Positions 10,474 to 19,861 of a stretch of 64,000 nt of DNA are shown here, piece after piece (the stretch's first letter is position 1; every line of letters begins with the position of its first letter). Origin of the DNA: Bordetella hinzii LMG 13501 (GTDB taxonomy: Bacteria; Pseudomonadota; Gammaproteobacteria; Burkholderiales; Burkholderiaceae_B); NCBI RefSeq assembly GCF_001548475.1, contig NZ_LRUJ01000025.1, forward strand, positions 1-64,000, read 5' to 3'. The position numbers were made by a program, and so were the translations under genes. The notes under the pieces were generated by a model. That model ran no database searches. It was not told where the DNA came from and was given only the letters and a program-made list of their open reading frames with translations.

Positions 10474-12573
10474 ATGCGAACCCCCTCCGTCAGGATGCGC
10501 CTGGCCGCGCTTTGCTGCGTGCCCGGCGCGGCCTGGGCCGCGCCCGTGGCCACCCTGCCCAGCATCGCCGTGCGCGGCGATGACACCGTCCTGCAGCAAC
10601 CCGCCGCCACTGGCACCCTGCTGGGCCTGACGCCCTTGCAGACGCCGGCCAGCATCGAGATCATCGACAACGCGCAGCTGCGCGAGCGCGGCGCGGTCAA
10701 TGCCATCGACGCCATTACCCAGGCCACCGGCATCAGCGCCATGCGCCACCCCGGCAACGGCGGCTCCTCGCTGTCTTCGCGCGGATTCACCGACAGCAAT
10801 TCGGTAGCCATGCTCTATGACGGCGTGCGGCAGTTCGGCGGCGTGGGCCAGACCTTCGTCTACGACCCCTGGGCCGTGGACCGCATCGAGGTCCTGCGCG
10901 GCCCGGCCTCGGTGCTGTATGGCGAGGGCGCCATCGGCGGCGTGGTCAACGTCATCCCCAAGAAACCCACGCGCGGCCCCGTCGAGAACGAAATCCAGCT
11001 CACGGCGGGCACGCATGACACCCAGCGCCTGGGCTTTGGCAGCGGCGGCGCGCTGGATGACCGCTGGTCGTACCGGCTGGACCTCAGCGGCAACCACACG
11101 GACTCGGGCCTGAGCCTGGGCGACAGCCGCAATACCGCCGCGACGGCCGCGTTGCGCCTGGACGTCTCGCCGCAGCTCAATTTCACGCTCACCCAGGCCT
11201 TTTCCTGGCAGGAGCCCACGCGCTATTTCGGCACGCCGCTGGTCGATGGCAGCCTGGACTACGGCTTGCGGCGGCAGAACTACAACGTCGCCGACAGCAA
11301 GATCATCTACCGCGATAGCCGCAGCGAACTGAAGGCCGAATGGACGCCCAATGCAACGACCCAGCTGCGCGCGCGCGTGTACTACATCGGCAGCGACCGC
11401 GATTATCGCGACGCCGAGAACTACACCTGGCTGCCCACGGGCATGATCCAGCGCAGCGCCTATACGGATATCCGGCACGACCAGTCCCAGGCCGGCGCCA
11501 TCGCCGACGCCAGCTTCGACGGCCGGTTGCTGGGCCTGCGCAACAAAGTGGCCGTCGGTTTCGAACTCAACCGCGCGTCGCTCAAGCACAGCAACAACTC
11601 ACCCTATGGCGGCACGTCGGTCGTCGACCCCTACGAGGTGGACCACGGGCGCTTCATCAACCTGGCCGGTACCTCGCCGCGCTATCGCAACACGGCCGGG
11701 CAGTACGCACTGTTTGCCGAAGACCGGCTGATGCTCACCGACCGCTGGTCCGTGCTGGCCGGGCTGCGCTACGACCACATCGACCTCAAGCGCCGCGACC
11801 TGGTGGCCGGGCAGACCGCCTACCGCACCCAGTTCGACAATGTGGGCTGGCGCGTGGGCTCGGTCTACGCCTTCACCCCCGATCTCTCGGTCTATGCGCA
11901 ATACGCCGAGGCCGCCGACCCGGTCGGCAGCCTGCTGCTGCTCTCGCCGGCCAACAAGGACTTTGATCTTTCCACGGGCCGCCAGGTCGAGGTCGGCATC
12001 AAGCATGCCTTCTGGGACCAGCGCGGCCAATGGACGCTGGCCGCCTACCACATCCGCAAGAACCACCTGCTCAGCCGCGACCCCAACGATCCTTCGCTGC
12101 GGGTGCAGGTCGGCGAGCAATCCAGCCGGGGCCTGGAAGCCACGCTGGGCCTGCAGATCAGCGCCGATCTGCGCCTGGACCTCAATGCCGCGCTGCTGCG
12201 CGCGCGCTATGACGACTTCAGCGAATCCGCGGGCGGCCAGGCGGTCTCGCGCGATGGCAATGTCCCCGCCGACGTGCCCGAGAGAATCGCCAATGCCTGG
12301 CTGAGCTGGCGTTTCGCTCCCCAGTGGACGGCGGCGGCCGGCCTGCGCTATGTGGGCCGCCGCTATGCCGACGCGGCCAACAAACTGGAGATGGCGGGCT
12401 ACACGACCACCGACCTGGCGCTCATCTGGGAGGCGCGCCGCGACCTCACCCTGGCCCTGCGTGGCTACAACGTCTTCGACCGCCAGTACGCCGAGACCGC
12501 TTATTACAACCAGACCCAATGGCTGGTCGGCGAAGGACGGCGCGTGGAACTGAGCGCCAACTACCGCTTCTGA
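10474..12573 (+). CDS. TonB-dependent outer-membrane receptor, siderophore type
   Basis: 699 residues: signal peptide with AWA cleavage near residue 22, plug domain about 45-155 (TPASIEIIDNAQLRERG; SRGFTDSNSVAMLYDGVR; RIEVLRGPASVLYGEGAIGG), then a 22-strand barrel to a terminal aromatic (NYRF). The plug motif RIEV-x-RGP-x-SVLYG and VVNVIPKKP are typical of siderophore receptors, so energised uptake of a ferric siderophore across the outer membrane is the best guess. No separate N-terminal signalling domain is present, so it is not a sigma/anti-sigma-controlled transducer. It is followed 10 bp later by a PepSY-TM gene. With a DUF2946 partner, a copper-related ligand is an alternative. Confidence 0.87.
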   Translation: MRTPSVRMRLAALCCVPGAAWAAPVATLPSIAVRGDDTVLQQPAATGTLLGLTPLQTPASIEIIDNAQLRERGAVNAIDAITQATGISAMRHPGNGGSSLSSRGFTDSNSVAMLYDGVRQFGGVGQTFVYDPWAVDRIEVLRGPASVLYGEGAIGGVVNVIPKKPTRGPVENEIQLTAGTHDTQRLGFGSGGALDDRWSYRLDLSGNHTDSGLSLGDSRNTAATAALRLDVSPQLNFTLTQAFSWQEPTRYFGTPLVDGSLDYGLRRQNYNVADSKIIYRDSRSELKAEWTPNATTQLRARVYYIGSDRDYRDAENYTWLPTGMIQRSAYTDIRHDQSQAGAIADASFDGRLLGLRNKVAVGFELNRASLKHSNNSPYGGTSVVDPYEVDHGRFINLAGTSPRYRNTAGQYALFAEDRLMLTDRWSVLAGLRYDHIDLKRRDLVAGQTAYRTQFDNVGWRVGSVYAFTPDLSVYAQYAEAADPVGSLLLLSPANKDFDLSTGRQVEVGIKHAFWDQRGQWTLAAYHIRKNHLLSRDPNDPSLRVQVGEQSSRGLEATLGLQISADLRLDLNAALLRARYDDFSESAGGQAVSRDGNVPADVPERIANAWLSWRFAPQWTAAAGLRYVGRRYADAANKLEMAGYTTTDLALIWEARRDLTLALRGYNVFDRQYAETAYYNQTQWLVGEGRRVELSANYRF

Positions 12574-12583
12574 GGAGATCCCC

Positions 12584-14011
12584 ATGTCCCTGCCCCACCC
12601 CCTGAACGAAGGCGCCGCCGAACGCGCGGCCACGGGCGACCTCTACCGCGCGGTGTGGCGCTGGCACTTCTATGCCGGCCTGCTGGTCCTGCCCTTCATG
12701 ATCGTGCTGGCCATCACCGGCGCCCTCTATTTGTTCCACAACGAGATCGAGGACGCCTGGTACCGCGATCTGCGGCAGGTGCCCGTGGCCAACGGCGCGC
12801 CGCGCGCGCCCGAAGCCCTCGCCGCCATCGCGCTGGCCTCCCAGCCTGGCGGCGTCCTGGTCAAGTACCTGCCGCCCGCCTCGCCGCGCGCCTCGGCGCA
12901 GGCCGTGGTGCGCACGCCGGCGGGCGAGCGGCTGTCGATCTATGCCGATCCCTATACCGGACGCATACTGGGCAGCCTGCCGGAGCGCGGCACCCTGATG
13001 TGGACCATCCGGCGGCTGCATAGCCTGGACTACTTCGGCCCCGTGGCCAACGCCCTGATCGAGATTGCCGCCGGATGGTCGCTGCTGCTGGTGGCCAGCG
13101 GCCTCTATCTCTGGTGGCCGCGAGGCCGCCGCCAGGGCGTCATCACGGTGCGCGGCGGCCCCGGCCGGCGGGTCTTCTGGCGTGACTTGCACGCGGTGAC
13201 CGGCCTGTTCACGGCCTTGTTCATCGTCTTCCTCGCCCTGACGGGGCTGCCCTGGTCGCAGATCTGGGGCGCCAAGGTCAACCAATGGGCCAATGGCAGC
13301 AACTTCGGCTATCCGGCCGGGGTGCGCGTGCAGCTTCCCATGTCCGACCTCAAGCTGGCCGACCAGGGGCCGACCACATGGTCGCTGGAGCAGGCGCGGC
13401 TGCCGCGGTCCGGCGGCGGGCATGAAGGCCACGCCGGCCATGACGCCGGCGGCCCGGCGCACACGCATCCGGCCATGCCGATGGGCGCGCCGGCTGCCAT
13501 CGGCCTGGACCGCGCGGTAGCGGTTTTCGAGCATCTCGGCCTGGCGCCGGGCTATGCCATCAACCTGCCCGACGGGCCGCGCGGCGTCTACACGGCCTCG
13601 GTCTATCCCAATGATCTGCACCAGCAGCGCGTCGTGCACCTGGACCAATACAGCGGCAAGCCGCTGCTGGACATGCGCTATGCCGACTATGGCCCCCTCG
13701 GCAGGACGCTGGAATGGGGCATCAATGTGCACATGGGCCAGGAGTTCGGCCTGGCCAACCAGATCATCCTGGCCCTGGCCTGCCTGGCCATCGTGCTGCT
13801 GTCGGTGTCGGCCGCCGCCATGTGGTGGAAGCGGCGGCCCGCCGGCCGGCTGGGCATACCGCCCGCGCCGCGCGAGGCGCGCGCCCTGCGCGGCGTGCTG
13901 GCCATCATGGCGATCGGCGGCCTGATCTTTCCCTTGGTGGGGCTGTCGCTCATCCTGATGTGGCTGTTCGACCGGCTGGCCCTGCGGCTGGCGAGGGCCC
14001 GCGCCAGCTGA
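12584..14011 (+). CDS. PepSY-associated TM protein (putative siderophore or metal reductase)
   Basis: 475-residue inner-membrane protein of the PepSY_TM family. The first helix (about 26-50, WHFYAGLLVLPFMIVLAITGALYLF) carries the family W-H-x-Y-A-G motif; further helices lie near 160-185, 206-225, 385-410 and 440-465. PepSY-like extracytoplasmic segments lie between them. Members next to TonB receptors are proposed to reduce ferric siderophores in the periplasm. A His-rich loop at residues 280-295 (His 280, 283, 286, 293, 295) could bind metal. GAGGAG precedes the ATG. Last gene of the operon; it converges on the FAH-family gene. Confidence 0.82.
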   Translation: MSLPHPLNEGAAERAATGDLYRAVWRWHFYAGLLVLPFMIVLAITGALYLFHNEIEDAWYRDLRQVPVANGAPRAPEALAAIALASQPGGVLVKYLPPASPRASAQAVVRTPAGERLSIYADPYTGRILGSLPERGTLMWTIRRLHSLDYFGPVANALIEIAAGWSLLLVASGLYLWWPRGRRQGVITVRGGPGRRVFWRDLHAVTGLFTALFIVFLALTGLPWSQIWGAKVNQWANGSNFGYPAGVRVQLPMSDLKLADQGPTTWSLEQARLPRSGGGHEGHAGHDAGGPAHTHPAMPMGAPAAIGLDRAVAVFEHLGLAPGYAINLPDGPRGVYTASVYPNDLHQQRVVHLDQYSGKPLLDMRYADYGPLGRTLEWGINVHMGQEFGLANQIILALACLAIVLLSVSAAAMWWKRRPAGRLGIPPAPREARALRGVLAIMAIGGLIFPLVGLSLILMWLFDRLALRLARARAS

Positions 14012-14026
14012 GCCGGCCGATCCTGG

Positions 14027-14875
14027 CTAGCGCGCGAAGGCCACCACGCGCTGGCGCTGGCTGCCCAGGCCCTGCACGCCGAGGGTCATGACGTCGCCTT
14101 CACGCAGGAAGACCGGCGGCTTCATGCCCAGGCCCACGCCGGGCGGGGTGCCGGTGATGATGATGTCGCCCGGCAGCAGCGTCATGAAGCGGCTGACGTA
14201 GCTCACGATGGTCTTCACCCCGAAGATCATCGTGCGCGTATTGCCGGTCTGCATGCGCTGGCCGTTGAGGTCCAGCCACAGATCCAGCGATTGCGGATCG
14301 GGCACCTCGTCGCGTGTCACCAGCCAGGGGCCGATGGGCCCGAAGGTATCGCAGCCTTTGCCCTTGTCCCAGGTGCCGCCGCGGTCCATCTGGAATTCGC
14401 GCTCGCTCACGTCATTGACCACGCAATAGCCGGCCACGTAATCCAGCGCCGCCTCCTCCTCGACATAGCGCGCGCGCTCGCCGATGACGATCCCCAGCTC
14501 CACTTCCCAATCTCCCTTCTGCGACCCTTCGGGCAGCATGACGGGATCGTCCGGGCCCTGGATGCAGGAGGTGGCCTTCATGAAGATCACGGGCTCTTTG
14601 GGCACCGGCGCGCCGACCTCGGCCGCGTGGTCGAAATAGTTCAGGCCGATGGCGATGAATTTACCCACATTGGCCACGGGACATCCCATGCGCGGCTCGC
14701 CCGCCACGGCCGGCAGGCTGGCCGGGTCACGGGCGGCCAGCGCGGCCAGCGCCTGGCGGCCGAGTTGCGCGGCGCCGATATCGGGCACCACGCCCGACAG
14801 ATCCCGCAACACGCCTTGCGCGTCGATCAGGCCGGGCTTTTCCTGGCCCGCCGGGCCGAATCTCACCAGTTTCAT
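14027..14875 (-). CDS. fumarylacetoacetate hydrolase (FAH) family enzyme
   Basis: 282-residue single-domain FAH-family protein. Seen: an N-terminal cap (MKLVRFGPAGQEKPGLID), the core GLNYFDHAAE near 77-86, the acidic metal-binding residues in GDWEVELGIVIG near 121-132 and VVNDVSERE near 153-161, and ITGTPPGVG near 240-249. The family covers ureidoglycolate lyase, acylpyruvate hydrolase, 2-oxo-hept-3-ene-1,7-dioate hydratase and OPET decarboxylase; the exact reaction cannot be assigned. It is the third gene of the leftward GntR - Bug - FAH transcription unit, so it probably acts on the same carboxylate as the rest of the locus. Confidence 0.85.
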   Translation of the reverse strand: MKLVRFGPAGQEKPGLIDAQGVLRDLSGVVPDIGAAQLGRQALAALAARDPASLPAVAGEPRMGCPVANVGKFIAIGLNYFDHAAEVGAPVPKEPVIFMKATSCIQGPDDPVMLPEGSQKGDWEVELGIVIGERARYVEEEAALDYVAGYCVVNDVSEREFQMDRGGTWDKGKGCDTFGPIGPWLVTRDEVPDPQSLDLWLDLNGQRMQTGNTRTMIFGVKTIVSYVSRFMTLLPGDIIITGTPPGVGLGMKPPVFLREGDVMTLGVQGLGSQRQRVVAFAR

Positions 14876-14942
14876 GCTTGCTTCCTCATTGTTTCCTTGA
14901 TGATGAAAGGCGCGGGGACCGCGCCGCGACTTGCTCGCCGCC

Positions 14943-15905
14943 CTATTCCAGCTGGACGTTGGCGGTCTTGATCGTGTCGCCCCAGCGGGCGATTTCAGCC
15001 TTGATGTAGGTGTTGGTCTGGTCGGGCGTGCTCAGCATCACCTCCGCGCCCAGCGCGGCCAGCTGCTGCTGCACGGCCGGTTTCTGCAAGGCGATCTGCA
15101 TGGCCTTGTTGAGTTTCTCGACGATGGACGCGGAAGTGCCCTTGGGCACCAGCAGCGCGGCCCAGGTCTGGGCGTCAAAGCCGGGCACGCCGGCGCGATC
15201 CATGGTCGGGATATCCGGCAAGGCCTTGGACCCGTTGCGGCTGCCCACGGCAAAGACCTTCAAGGCGCCCTTCTGCACATGCGGCATGATGGCCGGGCCC
15301 GACTCGAACATCATCGCCACATCGCCGCTCATCAGCCCGGTCAGGGCGGCGGCCGCGCCGCGATAAGGAACGTGCATGATGTTGAGCCCTGCCTGGCGCT
15401 TGAACATTTCCATCGTGAGGTGATTGGTCAGGCCCGTGCCGCCCGAACCATAGTTCAGCTGCCCGGGGTGTTTTTTTACGTAGTCGATCAGTTCCTTGAG
15501 ATTATTGGCCGGAAAATCGGCGCGCGTCACGAGAAACTGCGGCACCACCACCACCATGGACACCGCGGTGAAGTCCTTCAGCGTATCGTAGGGCAGCTTT
15601 CTGTAGAGCCCGGGGTTGATCGCCAGCGGCCCGCTGGAGGCCATCAGCAGCGTATACCCATCGGCATCGGAGCGCTTGGCGCCCTCCATGCCGATGATGC
15701 CGCCGGCGCCGCCGCGGTTGTCGACGAAAAATGCCTGGCCCAGTGACTCCGTCAATTGCTGGCCGATGGTGCGGGCCAGCACGTCGGTCGTCTGTCCAGC
15801 CGGGAAAGGCACGATGATCTTCACGCCCCGGTCGGGGTAATCGGCCTTGGCGCCCGCGCCGAACAGGGCGCCCAGGCATAACAGTGCTGCGAGTGCTCGT
15901 TTCAT
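14943..15905 (-). CDS. Bug-type tripartite tricarboxylate transporter substrate-binding protein
   Basis: 320-residue periplasmic binding protein (TctC/Bug family) with a signal peptide (about 1-21, cleaving after AGAKA). Family motifs: VKIIVPFPAGQTTDVLARTIGQ near 28-49, FVDNRGGAGGIIGME near 60-74, LNYGSGGTGLTNHL near 141-154. Bug proteins bind carboxylates with a conserved loop in this region. No TctA/TctB membrane genes are nearby, so it is an orphan binding protein, as is usual in Bordetella relatives. GGAGGAG lies just upstream of the ATG. Very similar to the second Bug protein of this locus. Confidence 0.92.
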   Translation of the reverse strand: MKRALAALLCLGALFGAGAKADYPDRGVKIIVPFPAGQTTDVLARTIGQQLTESLGQAFFVDNRGGAGGIIGMEGAKRSDADGYTLLMASSGPLAINPGLYRKLPYDTLKDFTAVSMVVVVPQFLVTRADFPANNLKELIDYVKKHPGQLNYGSGGTGLTNHLTMEMFKRQAGLNIMHVPYRGAAAALTGLMSGDVAMMFESGPAIMPHVQKGALKVFAVGSRNGSKALPDIPTMDRAGVPGFDAQTWAALLVPKGTSASIVEKLNKAMQIALQKPAVQQQLAALGAEVMLSTPDQTNTYIKAEIARWGDTIKTANVQLE

Positions 15906-15968
15906 GGATTGTCTCCTCCATCCTTTTTTGTCCGAGCACGCTGCAAATGCGCCGAAGGGAAACTCAGC

Positions 15969-16763
15969 TCATGGCTCCTCTCCACGTTCCCATTCGGTCT
16001 GCAACTTGAAGCGGTCGGCCACATAGAAGTTTTCAGATACCGTCAGCAGACGGTCTTGCGGGTCGAAATAAGCGCGCAGCATCCGCAGGGCGGGGCTGCC
16101 GCTGTCCAGGCCGAGCTGGAACAAGGCGTTCTCAGGCATCAGCGTGGCCTCAATCTGCTGGCGGATCCGGTGGATCTCCTGACCGTAGTCGTCCTGCAGC
16201 ATCTTGTAGATGCTGGGATGATTGCCATGCAGCTTTTCTTTGATCCTCTCGAACTCGGGACGCAGGTAGACGCGCGTGTACGAAATCACGCGGCCGTTCT
16301 CGACCAGGCAGCGGTTGGTATGCAGCACCAGCCATTTCGAGCCGGCCTCGCAGCGCAGCGACTCGGCCATGGCCTCGTCGGCCACCGCCACGGTTTCGCC
16401 GAAGACTTCCAGGCGGGTCTGGTCCGTGTAGGCCAGGAGGTCCTTCATGGACCCCAGGCCCGCCACATAGCTGGGCTGGGTGGCGCCCGGCTGGGCCGAC
16501 ATCACCACCGTGCCGATACTGGGATAGCGCACGATCATGCCGGTGTCGACCAGGCGCCGGGTGGCCTCCCGGACCGTATGGCGGCTCACGCCGAAAGTGG
16601 CGCTCAGCTGCGCCTCGGTCGGCAACAGGGAGCCCACGGGGTACTTCCCTGACGTGATGCCGTCCAGCAGGCTTTGGTGCAGCCAGGCATAGCGCGGCTG
16701 GGTTTTGCTCCTGGGCGTGGCCCGCGTGGGCTTGCCCAGGGGCTTGCCGTCGTTCTTGGACAT
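15969..16763 (-). CDS. GntR family regulator, HutC subfamily (UTRA domain)
   Basis: 264 residues: winged-helix DNA-binding domain about 28-95 (LLPTEAQLSATFGVSRHTVREATRRLVDTGMIVRY) followed by a UTRA ligand-binding domain (about 110-258). HutC-type regulators are usually repressors released by a pathway metabolite. The gene diverges from the CoA-transferase operon, and two copies of a perfect palindrome lie between them, which fits autoregulation plus control of the operon. A third promoter region with the same site lies near 24.95 kb. The effector is probably a carboxylate or its CoA ester from the pathway (inference). Confidence 0.9.
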   Translation of the reverse strand: MSKNDGKPLGKPTRATPRSKTQPRYAWLHQSLLDGITSGKYPVGSLLPTEAQLSATFGVSRHTVREATRRLVDTGMIVRYPSIGTVVMSAQPGATQPSYVAGLGSMKDLLAYTDQTRLEVFGETVAVADEAMAESLRCEAGSKWLVLHTNRCLVENGRVISYTRVYLRPEFERIKEKLHGNHPSIYKMLQDDYGQEIHRIRQQIEATLMPENALFQLGLDSGSPALRMLRAYFDPQDRLLTVSENFYVADRFKLQTEWERGEEP

Positions 16764-16798
16764 GCGTCCACCTTAGATCCAAAAAAAGTTTAGAAAGC

Positions 16799-16847
16799 AA
16801 TGTACGTACATTAAAACTCAATGTAAAGTGATAAATGTACGTACATT
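16799..16847. promoter_or_regulatory. paired operator palindromes between gntR and the CoA-transferase operon
   Basis: Two perfect 14-bp palindromes AATGTACGTACATT at 16799-16812 and 16834-16847, centres 35 bp apart, with a loose half-site (AATGTA) at 16820-16825 between them. The GT-AC core fits GntR-family operators. They lie in the 136-bp divergent promoter region. The same core recurs upstream of the second Bug gene. Confidence 0.8.
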
Positions 16848-16899
16848 GAACAAAGCGTTTGAGCGCCCGCCCGCGGGGGCATTGGACGGAGACAAATCC

Positions 16900-18087
16900 A
16901 TGCAACACACGAGCGACACCGCCCCGGACTCGCCCGCCCGCCCCTTCGAGGGCATGGTGGTGGTCGAGCTGGGACACAGCGTGGCCGCGCCATTCGCCGG
17001 ACAGATTTTCGGCGAACTGGGCGCCACGGTCATCAAGGTGGAAAAACAGGATGGCGATGCCGCCCGCGCCTGGGGCCCTCCCTTCCAGGAGGGCGCCGCC
17101 ACCCTCTTCCAGGCGCTTAACCGCAACAAGCAGTCCGTCGTCTGCGACCTGCGCGATGCGGCGCAGACCGAAGCCCTCAGGCAGCTGATCGCCGAGCGCG
17201 CCGATGTGGTGCTGCAGAACCTTCGACCCGGCCAGGTCGACGCGCTGGGGCTGGGCGGCGCGGCGCTGCTGGCGCTCAAGCCCTCCCTGGTCTACTGCAA
17301 CATGGGCGCCTTCGGCGGCGTGGGCCCGCTGCGCCAGCACCCGGGCTACGACCCCTTGATGCAAGCCTTCGGCGGCATCATGAGCACCACCGGCGAGGCC
17401 GGCCGGCCCTCGGTGCGCGTGGGCGCGTCCATCGTCGACATGGGCACCGGCATGTGGGCGGTGATCGGCGTGCTGGCCGCGCTGCTGCAACGCCAGGCCA
17501 GCGGACGTGGCCGCATCGTCGATGTCTCGCTGTTCGAGACCGCGACCACCTGGGTGTCGCTCATCGCCGCGCAAGTGCTGGTCTCGGGCGAGGCGCCGCC
17601 GCGCTACGGCTCGGGCACGGCCAGTATCGTGCCTTACAAAGGCTATGCCACGGCCGACGGCGAGATCGTCGTGGCCGCCGGCAATGATGGGCTGTTCCGC
17701 AGCCTGGCCAAGGTGGTCGGCCACCCCGAGTGGGCCCAAGACCCCCGCTACGCGGACAACCCCAGCCGCGTGGCCAACCAGGCCGAACTCTACGGGGCGC
17801 TGGACGCCATCTTCGCGCGCCAGCCTACCGCCTACTGGCTGGAGCGGTTGGAGGCGGCCGGCCTGCCCTGCTCGCCGGTCAACGACATGAACCAGATGCT
17901 GGCGCACCCGCAGACCCAGGCCCTGGGCCTGGTGCAGCGCGTGCCCGGCACCGGCATGGATTTCATCGGCCTGCCCCTGAGCTTCGACGGCCAGCGGCCC
18001 CGGCCCCGATCACGCCCGCCGATGCTGGGCGAACACACCGCGACGCTGCTGGGACAGACCCCGGCCACCCTGGAGACCCGCACATGA
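16900..18087 (+). CDS. CaiB/BaiF (class III) CoA-transferase
   Basis: 395-residue class III CoA-transferase. N-terminal LxGMVVVELGHSVAAPFAGQ near 13-32, the SVVCDLRD segment near 84-91, and the conserved catalytic Asp at about 180 in GASIVDMGTGMW. Such enzymes move CoA between a donor (often succinyl-CoA) and a carboxylic acid. ATG at 16900 is chosen for the GGACGGAGAC site upstream; an upstream in-frame start would put translation inside the operator. First gene of a tightly packed six-gene operon: its stop overlaps the next start (ATGA). Probably activates the imported acid. Confidence 0.9.
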   Translation: MQHTSDTAPDSPARPFEGMVVVELGHSVAAPFAGQIFGELGATVIKVEKQDGDAARAWGPPFQEGAATLFQALNRNKQSVVCDLRDAAQTEALRQLIAERADVVLQNLRPGQVDALGLGGAALLALKPSLVYCNMGAFGGVGPLRQHPGYDPLMQAFGGIMSTTGEAGRPSVRVGASIVDMGTGMWAVIGVLAALLQRQASGRGRIVDVSLFETATTWVSLIAAQVLVSGEAPPRYGSGTASIVPYKGYATADGEIVVAAGNDGLFRSLAKVVGHPEWAQDPRYADNPSRVANQAELYGALDAIFARQPTAYWLERLEAAGLPCSPVNDMNQMLAHPQTQALGLVQRVPGTGMDFIGLPLSFDGQRPRPRSRPPMLGEHTATLLGQTPATLETRT

Positions 18088-18896
18088 GCCCGACCCCACC
18101 GCCCCTGCCCGACTACGAGACCGTGACCGCGCGGTCGCATGGCGAGCACGTCCTCGTGGTGACACTGAACCGCCCGCAGGCGGGCAACGCCATCAACACG
18201 CAGATGGGCCGCGACCTGCTCGACCTCTGGAACCGCCTGACCGAGGATGCCGGTCCGGTGCGCTGCGTGGTGCTTACCGGCGCGGGCGAGCGCATTTTCT
18301 GCGCCGGCGGCGACCTCAAGGAGCGCAACGGCATGAGCCGTGAGACCTGGCAGCGCCAGCATGAACTCTTCGAGCGCATGTACTGGACCCTGGTGGACCT
18401 GCCCCTGCCGGTGATCGCGGCCGTCAATGGCCACGCCTATGCCGGCGGCCTGGAAATGGCGCTGTCCTGCGACTTTCTGTACGCCAGCCGCGAGGCGCGC
18501 TTCGCGCTGACCGAAGTCACGCTGGGCATCATGCCCGGCGCTGGCGGCACGCAGAACCTGCCGCGCGCGGTGGGCGAGCGCCGCGCCAAGGAGATCCTGA
18601 TGACCGGCCGTCCCTTCGACGCCGCGCAAGCCTTGAACTGGGGGCTGGCCAATGCGCTGCACGCGCCGGCCGACGTCCTGCCGGCGGCGTTGGCCACGGC
18701 CGGGATCATCGCTGGCAACGCCCCCTTGTCGGTACGCCAGATCAAGAAATCCGTGCGCTACGGCGGCCAGATGGAGCTGCGCACCGCCTTCCGCTTCGAA
18801 ATCGAGGCCTACAACCACCTGGTCGATACCGACGACCGCCGCGAGGGCGTGCTGGCCTTCAACGAAAAACGCAAGCCCGTCTTCACGGGCCGCTGA
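18084..18896 (+). CDS. enoyl-CoA hydratase/isomerase (crotonase) family protein
   Basis: 270-residue crotonase-fold enzyme. The oxyanion-hole segments are FCAGGDLKER near 72-81 and NGHAYAGGLEMALSCD near 114-129, with EVTLGIMPGAGGTQNLPR near 145-162. A Glu is present at the first catalytic position region (ALTEVTLG), and Gly-Ala-Gly in place of the second Glu region, so hydratase or another crotonase reaction are both possible. The start overlaps the CoA-transferase stop. In the operon it would hydrate an unsaturated CoA ester before the lyase step. Confidence 0.88.
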   Translation: MSPTPPPLPDYETVTARSHGEHVLVVTLNRPQAGNAINTQMGRDLLDLWNRLTEDAGPVRCVVLTGAGERIFCAGGDLKERNGMSRETWQRQHELFERMYWTLVDLPLPVIAAVNGHAYAGGLEMALSCDFLYASREARFALTEVTLGIMPGAGGTQNLPRAVGERRAKEILMTGRPFDAAQALNWGLANALHAPADVLPAALATAGIIAGNAPLSVRQIKKSVRYGGQMELRTAFRFEIEAYNHLVDTDDRREGVLAFNEKRKPVFTGR

Positions 18897-18906
18897 GGAG
18901 AACATC

Positions 18907-19842
18907 ATGGCAAGAGACGTCATCCTGCGCGAGGTGGGGCTGCGCGACGGCCTGCAAAGCGTCGCCACCTTCGTGGCGACCGACACCAAGCTCGAATGGA
19001 TACGCCGCGAGGCGGCCGCCGGCGTGGCCGAGATCGAGGTCACCTCCTACGTGCCGCCCAAGCTGCTGCCGCAGTTCGTCGATGCCGCCGAAGTCACCGC
19101 CGGCGCCCTGCGCGTGGGCGGGCTGACGGTGGCCGCGCTGGTGCCCAACACGCGCGGCGCGCAGCGCGGGCTGGAACTGGGCGTGCACAAGATCAATTTC
19201 GTCATGTCGGTGAGCGAGACGCACAACATGAAGAATGTGCGCCGCAGCCGCGAAGCGTCGCTGGCAGACTTCCGCGACATGGCCGGGCTGGCCCGCGCCC
19301 AGGCCCGCCGTCCCATCCTCTGCGGCGGCCTGGCGACCGCGCTGGGCTGCTCCTATGAAGGGGAGGTGCCCGTGGACGACGTGGTGCGCTACGCCGTGGC
19401 GCTGGCCGAGGCCGGCGCCGATGAGCTCATCATCCCCGACACGGTGGGCTATGCCAACCCCGCGCTGGTGCGCCGTGTCTTCAAGGCCGTGCTGGCCGAG
19501 GTCGGCTCGCTGCCGGTCGCGGCCCACTTCCATGACACGCGCGGCACCGGCCTGGCCAATCTGCTGGCCGCGCTGGATTGCGGCGTGCGCGCCTTTGACG
19601 CCTCGCTGGGCGGGTTGGGCGGCTGCCCCTTCGCGCCCGGCGCCACCGGCAACATCGTCATGGAAGACGCCGCCTACATGCTGGAATCCATGGGCGTGGA
19701 CACCGGCATCGATCTGAACGCCCTGTTGGACGTGCGCCAGCTGCTGCAGGCCGCGCTGCCCGAGACCCCCCTCTACGGCGGCCTGGCGCGGGCCGGCCTG
19801 CCGCGCGGCTTCACCCCGGCCCGCGAGGCCCTGGCCGCCTGA
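18907..19842 (+). CDS. hydroxymethylglutaryl-CoA lyase family protein
   Basis: 311-residue TIM-barrel lyase of the HMG-CoA lyase group. Signatures: REVGLRDGLQ at residues 8-17, metal ligands in AHFHDTRGTG near 204-213, and the catalytic-Cys loop GGLGGCPFAPGATGN with Cys240. It cleaves a 3-hydroxy-3-methyl-acyl-CoA into acetyl-CoA plus a keto acid; in this locus the substrate could be HMG-CoA, citramalyl-CoA or a homologue. GAGGAG lies just upstream of the ATG. It is the carbon-carbon cleaving step of the operon. Confidence 0.9.
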   Translation: MARDVILREVGLRDGLQSVATFVATDTKLEWIRREAAAGVAEIEVTSYVPPKLLPQFVDAAEVTAGALRVGGLTVAALVPNTRGAQRGLELGVHKINFVMSVSETHNMKNVRRSREASLADFRDMAGLARAQARRPILCGGLATALGCSYEGEVPVDDVVRYAVALAEAGADELIIPDTVGYANPALVRRVFKAVLAEVGSLPVAAHFHDTRGTGLANLLAALDCGVRAFDASLGGLGGCPFAPGATGNIVMEDAAYMLESMGVDTGIDLNALLDVRQLLQAALPETPLYGGLARAGLPRGFTPAREALAA

Positions 19843-19861
19843 CCCCTTCATCCGAGACACC

